Positions 9,607 through 20,239 of a DNA stretch of 64,000 nucleotides are shown piece after piece. The notes beneath the pieces are model-generated. The model saw only the letters and a list, made by a program, of their open reading frames with translations. It was not told the origin of the DNA and made no database searches. Position 1 is the first letter of the stretch. Every line of letters starts with the position of its first letter. The stretch lies in contig JBBQWR010000028.1 in NCBI GenBank assembly GCA_038210495.1, positions 5,607 through 69,606 on the forward strand, written 5' to 3'. The position numbers were made by a program, and so were the translations under genes. Origin of the DNA: JBBQWR01 sp038210495. Its GTDB lineage: Bacteria; Planctomycetota; Planctomycetia; Pirellulales; DATAWG01.

Positions 9607-9636
9607 TTGACGCGTTTTCTCGAGCCGGCTTATAAT
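9607..9636 (+). promoter_or_regulatory. Sigma-70-type promoter of cysK
   Basis: TTGACG (9607-9612) and TATAAT (9631-9636) are separated by 18 nt. This predicts a transcript start near 9643, about 40 nt before the cysK ATG, with AGAGGA in the leader. It is the cleanest consensus-like promoter I found in the window. Confidence 0.7.
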
Positions 9637-9683
9637 TCGGCGGTTATCGAGCCCAACAGCGCTTTTCGAGAGGAACTCATCAC

Positions 9684-10646
9684 ATGCCCCAAGCCGTCAC
9701 GCCCGCCGGTATTCACGACGACATCACTCAATGCATCGGCAATACGCCGCTCGTACGGCTCAGGCGAATCACCGAGGGCTGCGTGGCGACGGTCGTCGGC
9801 AAGCTCGAGAATCTCAACCCGCTCTGGAGCGTCAAGGACCGCATCGCCGGCGCCATGATCGACGCCGCCGAGCGCGACGGCCTCATCAAGTCCGATACGG
9901 TGATCATCGAACCCACCAGCGGCAACACGGGCATCGGCTTGGCCTTCGTCTGCGCGTCGCGCGGATACAAGTTGGCGGTGACGATGCCCGAGAGCATGAG
10001 CCTCGAGCGGCGCCGCATGCTCAAGGCGCTGGGCGCGGAGTTGATTCTCACGCCGGCCGCCGAAGGAATGCCCGGCGCGGTGCGCAAGGCGGAAGAATTG
10101 GTGGCCGCGAACAAAAATTATTTCATGCCGCAGCAGTTCAACAACCCGGCCAATCCGGAAGCTCATCGCAAGACGACGGCCGAGGAAATCTGGCGCGACA
10201 CCGAGGGGCAGGTCGATATCGTGGTGAGCGGCGTCGGCACGGGAGGCACGATCACGGGCGTCGGCGAAGTGCTGAAATCCCGCAAGTCGTCGGTCAAGAT
10301 GATCGCCGTCGAGCCGGTCAACAGCCCGGTGATTTCGCAGCGCCGCCGTGGCGAGCCGCTCAAGCCGGGGCGGCACACGATTCAGGGGCTCGGCGCCGGG
10401 TTCATTCCGAACAACTTGAACATGGACATCATCGACGACGTCGTGCTGGTTCAGGACGAAGACGCCATGGAAACGACCCGCCGTTTGGCCAAGCTCGAAG
10501 GTCTGATGTGCGGCATCAGTTGCGGCGCCGCCGCCTGGGCCGCCGTGGAAGTCGCCAAGCGCCACGAAAACCGCGGCAAACTAATCGTCACCATCCTGCC
10601 CGATCTGGGTGAGCGATATCTGTCGACGAAGCTGTTTCCGGAGTAG
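9684..10646 (+). CDS. cysK: Cysteine synthase A (O-acetylserine sulfhydrylase)
   Basis: A 320-residue PLP enzyme that makes cysteine from O-acetylserine and sulfide. It has the CIGNTPLVRL opening, PLP lysine K51 in NPLWSVKDRIAGAMI, the TSGNTGIGLAF phosphate/substrate loop (78-88), the GVGTGGTITG glycine loop, and a C-terminal GISCGAAAWAA segment with the PLP-ring serine. AGAGGA precedes the ATG and a strong promoter lies at 9607-9636. It is monocistronic: the downstream region holds an opposing toxin-antitoxin remnant whose open frame runs into the 3' end of cysK. Confidence 0.96.
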   Translation: MPQAVTPAGIHDDITQCIGNTPLVRLRRITEGCVATVVGKLENLNPLWSVKDRIAGAMIDAAERDGLIKSDTVIIEPTSGNTGIGLAFVCASRGYKLAVTMPESMSLERRRMLKALGAELILTPAAEGMPGAVRKAEELVAANKNYFMPQQFNNPANPEAHRKTTAEEIWRDTEGQVDIVVSGVGTGGTITGVGEVLKSRKSSVKMIAVEPVNSPVISQRRRGEPLKPGRHTIQGLGAGFIPNNLNMDIIDDVVLVQDEDAMETTRRLAKLEGLMCGISCGAAAWAAVEVAKRHENRGKLIVTILPDLGERYLSTKLFPE

Positions 10647-10903
10647 GCGTCGCCAATCGGCTGCTTATCCGCGTTAGCGGCGTCAACGCGCAGCGTAAGT
10701 AGCTTTCCCCGAATCAAAGCAAGCTGGACCCCGGCCAACTTGCCGGTTCTGACTTTCTGCGCGAATACTGATTGAAACTCGACGACAGCAAGCGAAGAGA
10801 TAATCGCCCGATTGTCGCGAATAAGCGATGTCACCCTCTCGGAGCCGATCTCCGAGTGGTAAGCCTTTGCCAACGCACTCGTATCAAAAAAGTACGCAAG
10901 CAT
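10451..10903 (-). pseudogene. Truncated PIN-domain (VapC-like) toxin
   Basis: The first ~75 residues match PIN-domain ribonuclease toxins: MLAYFFDTSALAKAYHSE carries the first acidic residue (Asp7), and SSLAVVEFQSVFAQKVRTG carries the second (Glu). After about residue 79 (near 10666) similarity stops and the frame runs antisense through the 3' end of cysK to 10451. The later PIN acidic residues and the DALH-type helix are therefore absent. The start overlaps the stop of the antitoxin gene by one base (TAATG). The toxin is probably inactive, its 3' half having been lost where the module meets cysK. Confidence 0.7.
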
Positions 10904-11172
10904 TAGAACCGCTCGTCGCGCTCCAGATCGAAATCTGCCTCAAGTGAGCCGGGAAGATTTGCCAGGGCGGATTGAATTTGCTCCCATGTCATGTCGGGAC
11001 CGCCCTCCTCGGCAATTAACGGAAGGTAATAGTTCGACTCGGACACGCCCGTCTTGTCGGGCTCGACGATTCCGATCACGACCGAAACACGCTCGTGCTC
11101 GGCAAGATTCACCGGCGTCAGCAATCTGAGCATTCCGCCTTCGTATATGGCTTCGACGCGTTGTTGAATCAT
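10903..11172 (-). CDS. DUF104-type antitoxin of a VapBC-like module
   Basis: An 89-residue protein whose first ~35 residues fit the DUF104/AF2212-like antitoxin pattern: VEAIYEGGMLRLLTPVNLAEHERVSVVI, a short beta-rich DNA-binding segment. The rest (TWEQIQSALANLPGSLEADFDLERDERF) is an acidic tail of the kind that wraps the toxin. Gene order (antitoxin first, one-base overlap with a PIN toxin) is that of a type II toxin-antitoxin operon. The antitoxin appears intact although its toxin is truncated. Such antitoxins usually repress their own promoter; I did not find a clear operator. Confidence 0.75.
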   Translation of the reverse strand: MIQQRVEAIYEGGMLRLLTPVNLAEHERVSVVIGIVEPDKTGVSESNYYLPLIAEEGGPDMTWEQIQSALANLPGSLEADFDLERDERF

Positions 11173-11275
11173 GTAGCCACTCCATTGCGCGGTAATCGGC
11201 GGCGCAAAACCAAGTTCGATTGGTCGTCGTTTTCGGGATTAATTTAATTCTTGCTTGCCAATGCCGCCGCGACAA

Positions 11276-13231
<1,956 letters not shown>

Positions 13232-13357
13232 TTAAAAAATCTCCGCCGTGAATTCGAGTGCTTGAGGAAATCCATGACAAACTGGCGATTTTAGGTCGCC
13301 TGGCCGAGGCGCGTCAAACTGGCGAACGATACGCTAGTCGTATCAAAGGCACACTAC

Positions 13358-13750
13358 TCACCTTGCATGGTAACCCAATGTTTCAAGGTAGCTGATCAAA
13401 AAATGGTAGCAACACACGCCCGTTGCGCTCGTCGCGATCAAAATCAACCATTCGTACCACTTGATTTCAGAAATGCGCTTGTTCATGGACTCGATGATGC
13501 TGATTGCCCTCGGTCCGAAAATAACGCCAAGTAGTCCCAGACACGCGGCGCCAACTCCACTCCCGATAATCCCCTTTGGGACTCTGATCTCGGCCGCCCC
13601 CGTCTTGGCCTCATAAATTACCCATCCTGTAGCGGCCGCGGAAATCAACAAACCGATGGCAAGCATGCCAACCCCCGCCAATCGTGCGGAACTCGAAGCA
13701 TCGCCTGACGCCGATGCGTCAGAAGATCTTTGAACGAATTCGTCGGCCAT
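13358..13750 (-). CDS. Hypothetical three-helix membrane protein
   Basis: 130 residues. A Ser/Ala/Asp-rich soluble N-terminus (1-22) is followed by transmembrane stretches ARLAGVGMLAIGLLISAAAT, IGSGVGAACLGLLGVIFG and WLILIATSATGVCCYHFLI. A short basic loop (NKRISEIKWYE) lies between helices two and three. I do not recognise a family. It sits alone between acs and recA, on the minus strand, with its start ~190 nt from the recA promoter. The membrane topology is the only supported statement. Confidence 0.55.
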   Translation of the reverse strand: MADEFVQRSSDASASGDASSSARLAGVGMLAIGLLISAAATGWVIYEAKTGAAEIRVPKGIIGSGVGAACLGLLGVIFGPRAISIIESMNKRISEIKWYEWLILIATSATGVCCYHFLISYLETLGYHAR

Positions 13751-13940
13751 GGTCTTCTCCTCAATTCTGTGGTGCAGTTTGCGTCAATCGATCAAGCTTA
13801 CAGCGTGACGTTCGCTCCCGACATCCGCAAGCGAACGAGGACAATTTCCATTTTTCCAATATGAAACCTCCCATTCCGCTCCCGATTTGCTAGAATCCCG
13901 GCTTCTCGAATTTTTTCCGAAATCTTCGTCACACTCTCTC

Positions 13941-13969
13941 TTGCTTGGAGCGACGGGCGCCGATATACT
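13941..13969 (+). promoter_or_regulatory. recA promoter
   Basis: TTGCTT (13941-13946) and TATACT (13964-13969) are separated by 17 nt, giving a predicted start near 13976 and a ~56-nt leader. The -10 hexamer lies inside the left half of the inverted repeat at 13964-13987, so a bound repressor would block RNA polymerase. Confidence 0.6.
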
Positions 13970-13987
13970 GTTCAAGAGTTCAGTATA
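13964..13987. promoter_or_regulatory. LexA-like SOS box in recA promoter
   Basis: TATACTG and CAGTATA form a perfect 7-bp inverted repeat around a 10-nt core, giving CTG-N10-CAG, the spacing of the proteobacterial LexA box. The core TTCAAGAGTT also contains GTTC-N4-GTTC. The position over the recA -10 element supports SOS control. No lexA gene is in the window, so the identity of the repressor is inferred. Confidence 0.7.
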
Positions 13988-14031
13988 TATGTCGCGTCCC
14001 TTTTATCGCCCTCCCTGCAAAGGACTGTGTC

Positions 14032-15159
14032 ATGGTCGCATCCGCCACGAAACCGAATAATCGCATGGCCAAGAAAGAAAGCATCCCCAAGACCAGCAAG
14101 CAAGAAGCCGCCAACAGATCGATGCTGGACAGCAATCCGACGCTTAAAAACACGGTCGCCCAGATCGAAAAGGCCTACGGCGAAGGCTCGATCATGCCGC
14201 TGGGCGCCGAAGGGCATGGCAAAATCGAAGGCATCCCAACCGGCAGTTTGTCGGTCGATCTGGCGCTGGGCGGATTTGGCGTGCCGAAAGGGCGGATCAT
14301 CGAGGTGTTTGGCCCTGAATCGAGCGGCAAGACGACCCTCGCCCTGCACGTGATCGCCGAGGCCCAAAAGGCCGGTGGAATCGCCGCGTTCATTGACGCC
14401 GAACACGCCCTGGACCCCAGTTGGGCGAAAAAGTTGGGCGTCGAACTGGAGACGCTGCTCGTAAGCCAGCCCGGCAGCGGCGAAGAGGCCATGAATATCA
14501 CCGAGATGCTCATTAAGTCGAACGCCGTCGATGTGATCGTGATCGACTCGGTCGCCGCCCTTGTGCCGCAGAAGGAACTCGATGGCGACATGGGCGATTC
14601 GCACGTTGGACTTCAGGCTCGGCTGATGAGTCAGGCGATGCGAAAGCTCACCGGCGCCATTGCCAAGAGCAAGACCTGCGTAATCTTCATCAACCAGATC
14701 CGCGAAAAAATCGGCGTCATGTTCGGCAGTCCCGAAACCACTCCTGGCGGTCGGGCTCTCAAGTTCTACAGCTCGTGCCGCATTGACGTCCGCCGGATCG
14801 GTCAACTCAAAGAGGGCGAAGACGTCGTTGGCCAACGAGTCCGCGTGAAGATCGTCAAAAACAAGGTCGCGCCGCCGTTTCGCATCGCCGAATTTGATAT
14901 GATGCATGCCGACGGCATTAGCTATGAGGGGGACGTGCTGGACCTGGCGATACTGCAAAAGTTGGTCGTCCGCTCCGGCACATGGTTCCGGTACGGCGAC
15001 ATGCAATTGGGCCAAGGCCGCGAAAAGGTCCGGCTGTATTTTCGCGAGCATCCCGACCTCGTTGCCGAGCTACGGGCAAAGATCATGGAAGCCGGCGGCG
15101 CCGCGGTGGCCGTTGTGCCCGCCGAGGCCGCTGACAATGACGACGACAGTCCTGAGTAA
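14032..15159 (+). CDS. recA: Recombinase A
   Basis: A 375-residue DNA-dependent ATPase that forms filaments on single-stranded DNA, drives strand exchange, and triggers LexA self-cleavage. Walker A is GPESSGKTT; Walker B lies in VDVIVIDSVAAL; the L2 region and the MAW-like core KTCVIFINQIREKIGVMFG-SPETTPGGRALKFY are intact. The start at 14032 has AAAGGA upstream; ~30 residues precede the typical SKQEAANRSMLDSNPTL N-terminus, slightly longer than in E. coli. The C-terminus is acidic (AADNDDDSPE), as usual for RecA. The promoter carries a LexA-like box. Confidence 0.97.
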   Translation: MVASATKPNNRMAKKESIPKTSKQEAANRSMLDSNPTLKNTVAQIEKAYGEGSIMPLGAEGHGKIEGIPTGSLSVDLALGGFGVPKGRIIEVFGPESSGKTTLALHVIAEAQKAGGIAAFIDAEHALDPSWAKKLGVELETLLVSQPGSGEEAMNITEMLIKSNAVDVIVIDSVAALVPQKELDGDMGDSHVGLQARLMSQAMRKLTGAIAKSKTCVIFINQIREKIGVMFGSPETTPGGRALKFYSSCRIDVRRIGQLKEGEDVVGQRVRVKIVKNKVAPPFRIAEFDMMHADGISYEGDVLDLAILQKLVVRSGTWFRYGDMQLGQGREKVRLYFREHPDLVAELRAKIMEAGGAAVAVVPAEAADNDDDSPE

Positions 15160-15189
15160 TATCCGCAGGTAGATCGATGGCGAGCGGAC

Positions 15190-15325
15190 GAAGACTCCCA
15201 CTCCCTTTGGGAGAGGGCCGGGGAGAGGGAGAATCGGCTCCGGAACGCTTTCATCACAGTCACGGTCCTCACCGCGCCCTCTCCCCAGGGGAGAGGGTTC
15301 TTAGGACCGCCCTCTCAAAGCGGGA
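15190..15325. repeat. CCCTCTCCC/GGGAGAGGG dispersed repeat
   Basis: Two G/A-rich palindromic arms (TTTGGGAGAGGGCCGGGG and CCCTCTCCCCAGGGGAGAGG) lie between recA and the protease gene, with further CCCTCTC/GGGAGA matches to 15325. The open frame of the protease runs through it, but the peptide it would encode (LPLGEGRGEGES) is repeat-derived and unlikely to be a real N-terminus. Confidence 0.6.
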
Positions 15326-15332
15326 GAAAGTT

Positions 15333-16802
15333 TTGCAGTTGGCTTTTCTCCTGCTGACGCCACTACTCGCGATAGGCGTTTATCCTAAAATCGCCTCGGG
15401 CCAAGAGCCCTCCGGTTTGCAAGCCGCGACGGCGATCGAAAACGTGTTAGTCGATGCGATCGCGCGGTCCGAAAAATCGGTCGTCGCCATCGCGCGGGTC
15501 GACGCCGAAGACGCCAGCGAATTGCGATCGGTTGACCTGGCGCCGGGGCCATTCGGTCGACTGCCCCGCGCCCGAGCGCCGGCCGCGCCCGGGGACGCCG
15601 ATTTTTTGCCCGATTCCTTTGGCACGGGCGTGGTCGTCGAGCGCCGAGGGTTGATCCTGACCTATTACCACGTCCTGAATCTCAAAGGTCAGCACTACGT
15701 TACGACTAACGAGCGGAAGACGTATCAAGCCCGGATCAAAGCGGCCGATCCGCGCAGCGATCTGGCCGTGCTCGAAATCGACGCGACGAATCTGACGCCG
15801 ATCAAACTCGGCGATGCGGCCGGCTTGAAAAAGGGGCAGATCGTCATTGCCTTGGGCAACCCGTATGCGATCGCCCGGGATGGTCAGGCCAGCGCGAGCT
15901 GGGGAATCGTCGCCAATCTGGGCCGGAAGGCGGGACCCCAGCCGAGCGAAATCAGTCCCAGCGGCAAGGACAAGCTCTACCACAACGGTACCCTCATTCA
16001 GACCGACGCCAAGTTGAATTTGGGCACCAGCGGGGGGGCGCTCTTGAATCTCAAAGGCGAAATGATCGGGTTGACGACAGCCTTGGCCGCGACGTCCGGC
16101 TATGAGCAAGCGGCCGGTTACGCCGTGCCCGTCGACGACACATTTCGCCGCGTGGTCGACACGCTGAAAGAGGGCCGCGAAGTCGAATACGGTTTTCTTG
16201 GCGTCGAACCGGCCAATCTGAAAGACTTCGAGCTATTGCGCGGCGAGCACGGCGCGCGAATCGTGCAGGTGCGTCCCGGTTCGCCGGCGGAGCGATTCGG
16301 CTTGCGATCGATGGACGTCGTGACGCGCGTGAACGACACGCCGATTTTCGACGCCGATGGGCTCGTGCTTCAGGTTGGAAAGCTGCCGGTCGAGTCGGCC
16401 GTGCAGTTCACGATTCGCCGCGACGACGGCGAAAAGAAATTGCGGGTCGAACTGGCCAAGTATCCGGTTCCCGGACCGAAGGTCGTCACGACTCCGTCAC
16501 CGGCTTGGCGTGGCTTGCGCGTCGACTACGCGACGGCCCTAATCCCCGATCAGTCTCGTTCGCCGCTCAGTCGCATCGATCCGGACGGCTGCGTCGTGGT
16601 GACTGAGGTGGAAAAAGACAGCCCAGCCGCCGCCGCTCAAATGCAAGTCGGGATGTACATCAGCCGAGTCGGCAGCACCCCGGTCCATACGCCGCGCGAG
16701 TTCCACGCCGCCGTGGCGGGAAAATCGGGGGACGTGCCACTAAAAATCTCGACCACCGGCGACACACCCGATACGCGAACGATCAAGGCGAAATCGGGCT
16801 GA
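15333..16802 (+). CDS. Trypsin-like (DegP/HtrA-type) serine protease with two PDZ domains
   Basis: With a TTG start at 15333 the protein has 489 residues: a signal peptide (MQLAFLLLTPLLAIG, cleavage near ASGQ), a trypsin-like domain (about 40-280) and two PDZ domains (about 285-375 and 390-485). The catalytic triad is complete: H113 in LTYYHVL, D143 in RSDLAVLEI, S233 in GTSGGALLNL. It likely acts in the periplasm on misfolded proteins. The frame opens at 15177, but residues before the chosen start are repeat-derived; GGGAGA lies a few bases before the TTG. The gene follows recA directly; I see no functional link. Confidence 0.85.
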   Translation: MQLAFLLLTPLLAIGVYPKIASGQEPSGLQAATAIENVLVDAIARSEKSVVAIARVDAEDASELRSVDLAPGPFGRLPRARAPAAPGDADFLPDSFGTGVVVERRGLILTYYHVLNLKGQHYVTTNERKTYQARIKAADPRSDLAVLEIDATNLTPIKLGDAAGLKKGQIVIALGNPYAIARDGQASASWGIVANLGRKAGPQPSEISPSGKDKLYHNGTLIQTDAKLNLGTSGGALLNLKGEMIGLTTALAATSGYEQAAGYAVPVDDTFRRVVDTLKEGREVEYGFLGVEPANLKDFELLRGEHGARIVQVRPGSPAERFGLRSMDVVTRVNDTPIFDADGLVLQVGKLPVESAVQFTIRRDDGEKKLRVELAKYPVPGPKVVTTPSPAWRGLRVDYATALIPDQSRSPLSRIDPDGCVVVTEVEKDSPAAAAQMQVGMYISRVGSTPVHTPREFHAAVAGKSGDVPLKISTTGDTPDTRTIKAKSG

Positions 16803-16821
16803 ATCAAGACAGGCCGACGGA

Positions 16822-17409
16822 TCAATCAATTTTCCGTTCGAGCCAGGATGGTATCGGCGGCGACTGATCCGTGAGTTGCCCCGACTTGTAAGCAGCGACA
16901 AAACGAAAAGGCCGACAAAGATCGCTGTTATCGAAAACGAATACGTTCGGCAATCTTGAGATCGCCATTTGAAGATTGCTCAAGGTGCGAGGAAACCGCG
17001 ATCTCAACTTCTCTGACGGTACGTTGTGTCCGCCTCGCAAGACTCGCATGACTACCCGCGCCGCTGATTGATCCGGTGACGCCAATCCGATGAAACAAAG
17101 AACCACTTCATACCCGCGGCCGGCGACCTGCTCAAAAAAGCCAATTTTGTCTCCGACCGGATCAGAGAAGACTGTTTCGAAGACAAAGTTTTCCTGACCC
17201 TCGACTAACGATTGTCTTAACGCTTTTGTCAAAATCGCTGCGCTATTCGCATCCGAGGTAATTCGTGCCGCCACCACATCAGCGTTGATGAAAGGCAATC
17301 CAAGGTGCGCAAGATGCGAGCAGGGGAAGCCCCGGGGGACTGATCTCGAAGTCGGATCCACGAATCGTTCAGTCGCGGGACATCGCCCCGATGGCCGTCT
17401 GTTTGGCAT
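16822..17409 (-). pseudogene. Zeta-toxin/COG4185-like ATPase lacking its P-loop
   Basis: From LGLPFINADVVAARI (about 17295 downward) to the end, the product matches the zeta-toxin-like predicted ATPase family: FVFETVFSDPVGDKIGFF, GYEVVLCFIGLASPDQS, RVLRGGHNVP, RFPRTLSNLQMAI, FVFDNSDL. In this family a Walker A (GPNGAGKST-like) should lie ~15-20 residues before the INAD motif. Upstream the frame reads SVPRGFPCSHLAHLG instead, and I found no P-loop in the other two frames back to ~17560. The N-terminus has been replaced or lost, so kinase activity is unlikely. No antitoxin is evident beside it. Confidence 0.65.
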
Positions 17410-17608
17410 CGCCTGTCGCCCGTTGGATCACCGGCGAAACGTTCGCCATCTCCGGCGGCAACGGCGTTTAAGTAGCGCGACGAGGCCCGCGATCGACGAA
17501 CGTTCTCCCGTTACGTATTCGGCCCGTTGACGATTTGCGGTCGGTGATTGACACTAGGCGGTTTGACTACGGCCGTAAGATTGCCGCAAACCGATCGCAA
17601 AGGAACTT

Positions 17609-19036
17609 ATGGAAACGCAACTGGCGGTGCTTGGCGGCGGGCCCGGAGGATATGCCGCAGCGTTCTTGGCGGCCGATCTGGGGATGAAGGTCACGATCGT
17701 CGAGGCCGATCCGCGGCTCGGCGGCGCCTGCCTGCTGCGCGGCTGCATTCCTTCGAAGGCCCTGCTGCACGTGGCCCGCGTGCTGAGCGAAACCAAAGAA
17801 ATGAGCCACTGGGGAATTGGTTTCCCATCGCCGACGATCGACGTGGCCAAGCTTCGGGCGCGGAAAGAGAAGGTCATCGATACGCTCACCGGCGGCCTCA
17901 AGCAACTGGCGAAACGGCGCGGTGTCGAGGTCATTCACGCCCGAGGAACATTCGAGAATTCGACGACGCTCAAGCTCCAGCGGCTCGACAAGCCGGGCGA
18001 GACCGATAAACTCACGTTCGAGCACTGCGTGCTGGCGACCGGCTCGCGGCCGACCAAGATTCCCGCGTTCGATCTACCCACGCCGCGGGTCATGGATTCG
18101 ACCGGCGGCTTGGACCTGCCCGACGTGCCCGCGACATTGCTCGTCGTCGGCGGTGGCTATATCGGTCTTGAAATGGGCACGGTTTACGCCGAGCTCGGGA
18201 GCAAAGTGACCGTCGTCGAGCTTACCGATGGTTTGCTTCCGGGCGCCGATCGCGATTTGGTCAAACCGCTCCATGTGAGAATCGAAAAGACGTTTGCCGC
18301 GATCCATCTGACGACGAAGGTCGTGTCGATGGTTGACAAGAAGGACGCGATCGAGGTCAAGTTTCAATCGGCCGACGGCGCCCACGAGCGAACCGAGCGG
18401 TTCAGCCGCGTGCTGGTAAGCGTCGGCCGGCGTCCCAACAGCAACGACCTGGGCTTGGAAAACACGAAGGTTCGAATCGACGCCAAAGGTTTCGTCGTCA
18501 CGGACGAGCGGCAACGCACGGCCGACCCGCACATCCTGGCGATCGGCGACGTGGCTGGCGAGCCGATGCTGGCCCACAAGGCTTCTCATCAGGGCAAAGT
18601 CGCCATCGAAGCCCTGCATGGTGAACCGGCCGTTTTTCAACCCCAGGCGATTCCGGCCGTGGTCTTTACCGATCCGGAGATCGCCTGGGCTGGCTTAACC
18701 GAAGAACAAGCGAAGCGCGAGGGGCGCTCGATCGAGGTCGCCCGATATCCCTGGGCGGCCAGCGGCCGGGCTCAATCGTTGGCCAGAACCGAGGGGATGA
18801 CCAAACTGCTGTTCGATCCGGAGACCGAGCGAGTATTGGGCGTCGGTATCGTCGGCGTCAACGCCGGGGAATTGATCGCCGAGGGAGTCCTGGCGATCGA
18901 GATGGGCTGTTCGGCCCGCGATATCGGCGAATCGATCCACCCACACCCGACCCTCAGCGAGACGGTCGCCTTTGCGGCGGAAGCTTTCCTCGGCACGGCG
19001 ACAGAGATCTATAAACCGCGTCCGGCCGGGCAGTAG
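17609..19036 (+). CDS. lpdA: Dihydrolipoamide dehydrogenase (E3), copy 1
   Basis: A 475-residue FAD disulfide reductase that reoxidises dihydrolipoyl groups of 2-oxo acid dehydrogenases with NAD+. FAD-binding GGGPGGYAAA (9-18); redox-active Cys41/Cys46 in GGACLLRGCIPSK; NAD-binding VVGGGYIGLEMG; FAD site ILAIGDVAGEPMLAHKA; C-terminal His-Glu pair in HPHPTLSET. It stands apart from any E1/E2 gene; a second paralogue lies at 36620. The stop codon TAG (19034-19036) is formed by the start of a GTAGG-type repeat, which may have reset the C-terminus. Confidence 0.93.
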   Translation: METQLAVLGGGPGGYAAAFLAADLGMKVTIVEADPRLGGACLLRGCIPSKALLHVARVLSETKEMSHWGIGFPSPTIDVAKLRARKEKVIDTLTGGLKQLAKRRGVEVIHARGTFENSTTLKLQRLDKPGETDKLTFEHCVLATGSRPTKIPAFDLPTPRVMDSTGGLDLPDVPATLLVVGGGYIGLEMGTVYAELGSKVTVVELTDGLLPGADRDLVKPLHVRIEKTFAAIHLTTKVVSMVDKKDAIEVKFQSADGAHERTERFSRVLVSVGRRPNSNDLGLENTKVRIDAKGFVVTDERQRTADPHILAIGDVAGEPMLAHKASHQGKVAIEALHGEPAVFQPQAIPAVVFTDPEIAWAGLTEEQAKREGRSIEVARYPWAASGRAQSLARTEGMTKLLFDPETERVLGVGIVGVNAGELIAEGVLAIEMGCSARDIGESIHPHPTLSETVAFAAEAFLGTATEIYKPRPAGQ

Positions 19037-19115
19037 GCCATGCACCCCGTGCATGACAGGCTCAACCGGCACACTTCTAGCGCCACCGATTGTCAGACAC
19101 GGAGTGCCTGACCTA
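19033..19115. repeat. GTAGG-type REP pair (GTCAGGCA subtype)
   Basis: The left arm begins GTAGGCCATGCACCCCGTGC; the right arm is TGTCAGACACGGAGTGCCTG followed by ACCTAC. Arms are inverted relative to each other. The left end supplies the lpdA stop codon. Confidence 0.75.
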
Positions 19116-19337
19116 CGAAATCCGATTTGCTCGTGGCCGATTCTCGACCTAGAGTTTCTGTTGCCCGGATAAAGAATCTCATCTCATCACTGGTCCGGCT
19201 CAAGATTCGTTTTACGGCTGTGTGTCGATCGCGATTGGCGCCTGTTGAACGGCTATTCTGCCGCTCGCGTGGCGATGCCATCGCAGTCGGTGGGCGGTTG
19301 CCCAGCGTATGTGGTTTTAGCACTTCTTGAATTTCGT

Positions 19338-19805
19338 ATGCCCATGCCCCAGCGCAAGCAAATAGAGCGATCGCTGGCTGCCGTGCGGCTGGGGCACGAT
19401 GGACTCGAACAGTTTTTAGGGCTGCTGTTCGATGAACTCGAATCTTGCTGCGAGCGACTGGACGAAGAGCGGCGGACGATCGCGGGCGATCGACGGGAGT
19501 TGGCCGACGAGCAAGCCCATCTGTCGATCGAGCGAGCCCGCTGGGAAACTGATCAACAACACGAGCACCGAACTTGGCAAAAGCGCATCGAAGAGCTCGA
19601 GCACGAGCGAAGTCGACGGATCGCGGAGCTTGAAGCGGAGCGCCACCGTAGCGCCGAGTTGACCCAAACCGTGGCGGAGCAACAGCGGCAGATTACCGAC
19701 GAACGAGAAGAATGGACGGCGGAGATTCATCAGCTTCGCAGCTTGTTGGGCAAGCAGTCCCCCTTCGAATCGATCGAGCCCCGATCGGAAAGCCGCGCCG
19801 AATAA
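19338..19805 (+). CDS. Coiled-coil protein of unknown function
   Basis: 155 residues from the ATG at 19338. After a short N-terminal helix (QRKQIERSLAAVRLGHDGLEQFLG) the sequence is a continuous charged coiled coil from about residue 40 to 140, rich in Glu, Arg and Gln (LDEERRTIAGDRRELADEQA, IAELEAERHRSAELTQ). No signal peptide or membrane segment. It may act as a scaffold or partner subunit, but nothing in the context says for what. The upstream open frame (from 19245) is not counted because the ATG at 19338 begins the amphipathic region. No strong ribosome binding site is visible. Confidence 0.6.
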   Translation: MPMPQRKQIERSLAAVRLGHDGLEQFLGLLFDELESCCERLDEERRTIAGDRRELADEQAHLSIERARWETDQQHEHRTWQKRIEELEHERSRRIAELEAERHRSAELTQTVAEQQRQITDEREEWTAEIHQLRSLLGKQSPFESIEPRSESRAE

Positions 19806-19878
19806 CGACGGGGACCTAGGTTCCATCGAATCAATCAATTGGGACATTTTTACAATTAGGACTCTAACTTAATGATTC

Positions 19879-20183
19879 GGGTGGCCGGGGCTCGCGCCGA
19901 AGGAAAGCCCCGGGGAAGGCGGAAATGACGAATGACGAAATACCCAATGTCTAATCAATGACGAATGCTTGAATGACGAATGACTAAGGTGTCTATGTGG
20001 CGCTGCGAGCGGCGTTATCATTTCGCGAAAATGAGACGGCATAAAACCGCGGCGAAATGCCAATTTCAGGCCATCGTCATTCGTGCTTCGTCATCCGTTA
20101 TTGATTAGACATTCGTCATTAGACATTCGGCCTCTTCGCCTCTCCGGGGCTTCGGCGAGGACGCCTCCAGCCCCGGCCGCCCA
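19879..20183. repeat. ~305-bp dispersed palindrome-ended element, copy A2
   Basis: It occupies most of the 434-nt gap before the gene at 20240. Its sequence matches the reverse complement of 6491-6800 from end to end by eye, including GGCGGAAATGACGAATGACG, TGTCTAATCAATGACGAATG, the central TGTGGCGCTGCGAGC, and the terminal CCGGGGCTTCGGCGAG. No open frame of note. Confidence 0.85.
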
Positions 20184-20239
20184 TAGTTTGGATAGGACCT
20201 TTAAGAGCATCTGGGAAACTTTTTCGAACGGAACCAACG

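Noticed and set aside
10451..10646. C-terminal half of the PIN toxin antisense to cysK
   Set aside because: The text has no PIN similarity and mirrors cysK codons; it is a read-through frame after truncation.
15177..15332. N-terminal extension of the DegP-like protease
   Set aside because: It reads through a CCCTCTCCC/GGGAGAGGG dispersed repeat before a clean signal peptide.
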